64,000 bases of DNA from Luteibacter anthropi (GTDB lineage: Bacteria; Pseudomonadota; Gammaproteobacteria; Xanthomonadales; Rhodanobacteraceae), in NCBI RefSeq assembly GCF_011759365.1, contig NZ_JAARLZ010000004.1:248001-312000 (forward strand), read 5' to 3'. The notes beneath the pieces are model-generated. The model was given only the letters and a program-made list of their open reading frames with translations, was not told where the DNA came from and ran no database searches. The stretch's first letter is position 1, and every line of letters begins with the position of its first letter. The translations under genes were made by a program, and so were the position numbers. Positions 63,521 to 64,000 of the stretch are shown here, one piece after another.

Positions 63521-64000
63521 ATGAGCGACACCACCACCCAGCCGAAGGCGAAGAAGTCGGTCGCCCTCTCCGGCGTGGCAGCCGGCAACACCGCGCTGTG
63601 CACCGTCGGCCGCAGCGGCAACGATCTTCACTACCGTGGCTATGACATCCACGACCTCGCGGCCAAGGGTTCGTTCGAAGAGGTGGCCTACCTGCTCGTC
63701 CACGGCGTGCTGCCGAACTGGATGGAGCTGAACGCCTATCGTGCCAAGCTCAAGCGCCTGCGCGGCCTGCCGGCCCCGGTGAAGGGCGCGCTGGAACTGC
63801 TTCCGGCCGCGACCCACCCGATGGACGTGATGCGCACCGGTGCCTCGGTGCTGGGCACCGTGCTTCCGGAGAAGGAAGACCACAACCTCACTGGCGCGCG
63901 CGATATTGCCGACCGCCTGATGGCCAGCTTTGGCTCCATGCTGCTGTACTGGTATCACTTCAGCCACAACGGCAAGCGCATCGAGACGGAAACCGACGAC
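63521..64000 (+). CDS. prpC: 2-methylcitrate synthase, N-terminal part (cut by window edge)
   Basis: The visible 160 residues begin with ALSGVAAGNTALCTVGRSGN and LHYRGYDIHDLA, which are typical of PrpC-type citrate synthases. EEVAYLLVHGVLPN and the DVMRTGASVLGT segment follow. It condenses propionyl-CoA with oxaloacetate. AAGGAGAG precedes the ATG, 12 bp after prpB. The order prpB-prpC with prpE upstream makes a nearly complete propionate pathway; the dehydratase gene may lie beyond the window. Confidence 0.95.
   Translation, partial: MSDTTTQPKAKKSVALSGVAAGNTALCTVGRSGNDLHYRGYDIHDLAAKGSFEEVAYLLVHGVLPNWMELNAYRAKLKRLRGLPAPVKGALELLPAATHPMDVMRTGASVLGTVLPEKEDHNLTGARDIADRLMASFGSMLLYWYHFSHNGKRIETETDD

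Overview
The window looks like a chromosomal segment of a high-GC gammaproteobacterium of the Xanthomonadales/Lysobacterales, most likely Rhodanobacteraceae (Luteibacter/Dyella-like). This is an inference from three things: a SUF-type Fe-S operon headed by a three-cysteine Rrf2 regulator, dense GTAG-type REP palindromes between genes, and the general gene content. No species call is possible from sequence alone. Gene density is high. Operons are tightly packed, with repeated ATGA/TGATG stop-start overlaps and several GTG or TTG starts.

Layout. 1-3.4 kb: minus-strand operon for a tripartite ABC exporter (outer-membrane lipoprotein, FtsX-type permease, ATPase, HlyD-type adaptor cut by the window edge). 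3.8-10.5 kb: SUF operon (Rrf2 regulator, sufB, an ACT-domain protein, sufC, sufD, sufS), then a GNAT enzyme and a Rieske ferredoxin. 10.6-12.2 kb: CPBP protease and a MipA/OmpV porin-like protein. 12.3-16.3 kb: an unassigned four-gene operon (HAD phosphatase, class III aminotransferase, BioF2-like acyltransferase, arginase-fold protein). 16.9-18.9 kb: YeiH-type exporter divergent from a LysR regulator, with a clear palindrome between them, followed by a 205-bp tandem repeat. 19.6-25.6 kb: signalling operon (hybrid histidine kinase with three receivers, CheR, CheB, REC-GGDEF). 25.7-28.4 kb: a second CPBP protease and a cNMP/thioredoxin-fold/flavoprotein reductase fusion. 28.4-30 kb: two inverted copies of a ~0.5-kb composite repeat around a pair of tiny genes. 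30-38.6 kb: housekeeping block prfC, leuS-lptE-holA-nadD, mutL. 38.9-47.4 kb: DUF1684 protein, a frameshifted enoyl-CoA hydratase, an FKBP isomerase, DUF1289/CoA pyrophosphatase/rhodanese operon, Gfo/Idh/MocA oxidoreductase, POT transporter, SDR. 47.8-52 kb: metallophosphoesterase, diacylglycerol-kinase-like protein, PAP2 phosphatase, secreted esterase. 52-58.6 kb: AT-richer accessory island with a two-part Sec-exported Rhs protein, a probable toxin tip, a translationally coupled lipoprotein and several small membrane proteins. 59.3-60.2 kb: a second pair of tiny genes resembling the pair at 29 kb. 60.4-64 kb: propionate catabolism (prpE, prpB, prpC cut by the window edge).

Structured repeats are the other main feature. 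About thirty REP elements occur singly, as inverted pairs (BIME-like), as 107-bp tandem arrays, and as the ends of a ~0.5-kb composite element. The composite element has internal hairpins that keep pairing across copies despite sequence change. Six intact genes end at the TAG embedded in a REP's GTAG foot. No tRNA, rRNA, CRISPR array, integrase or recognisable IS transposase was seen.
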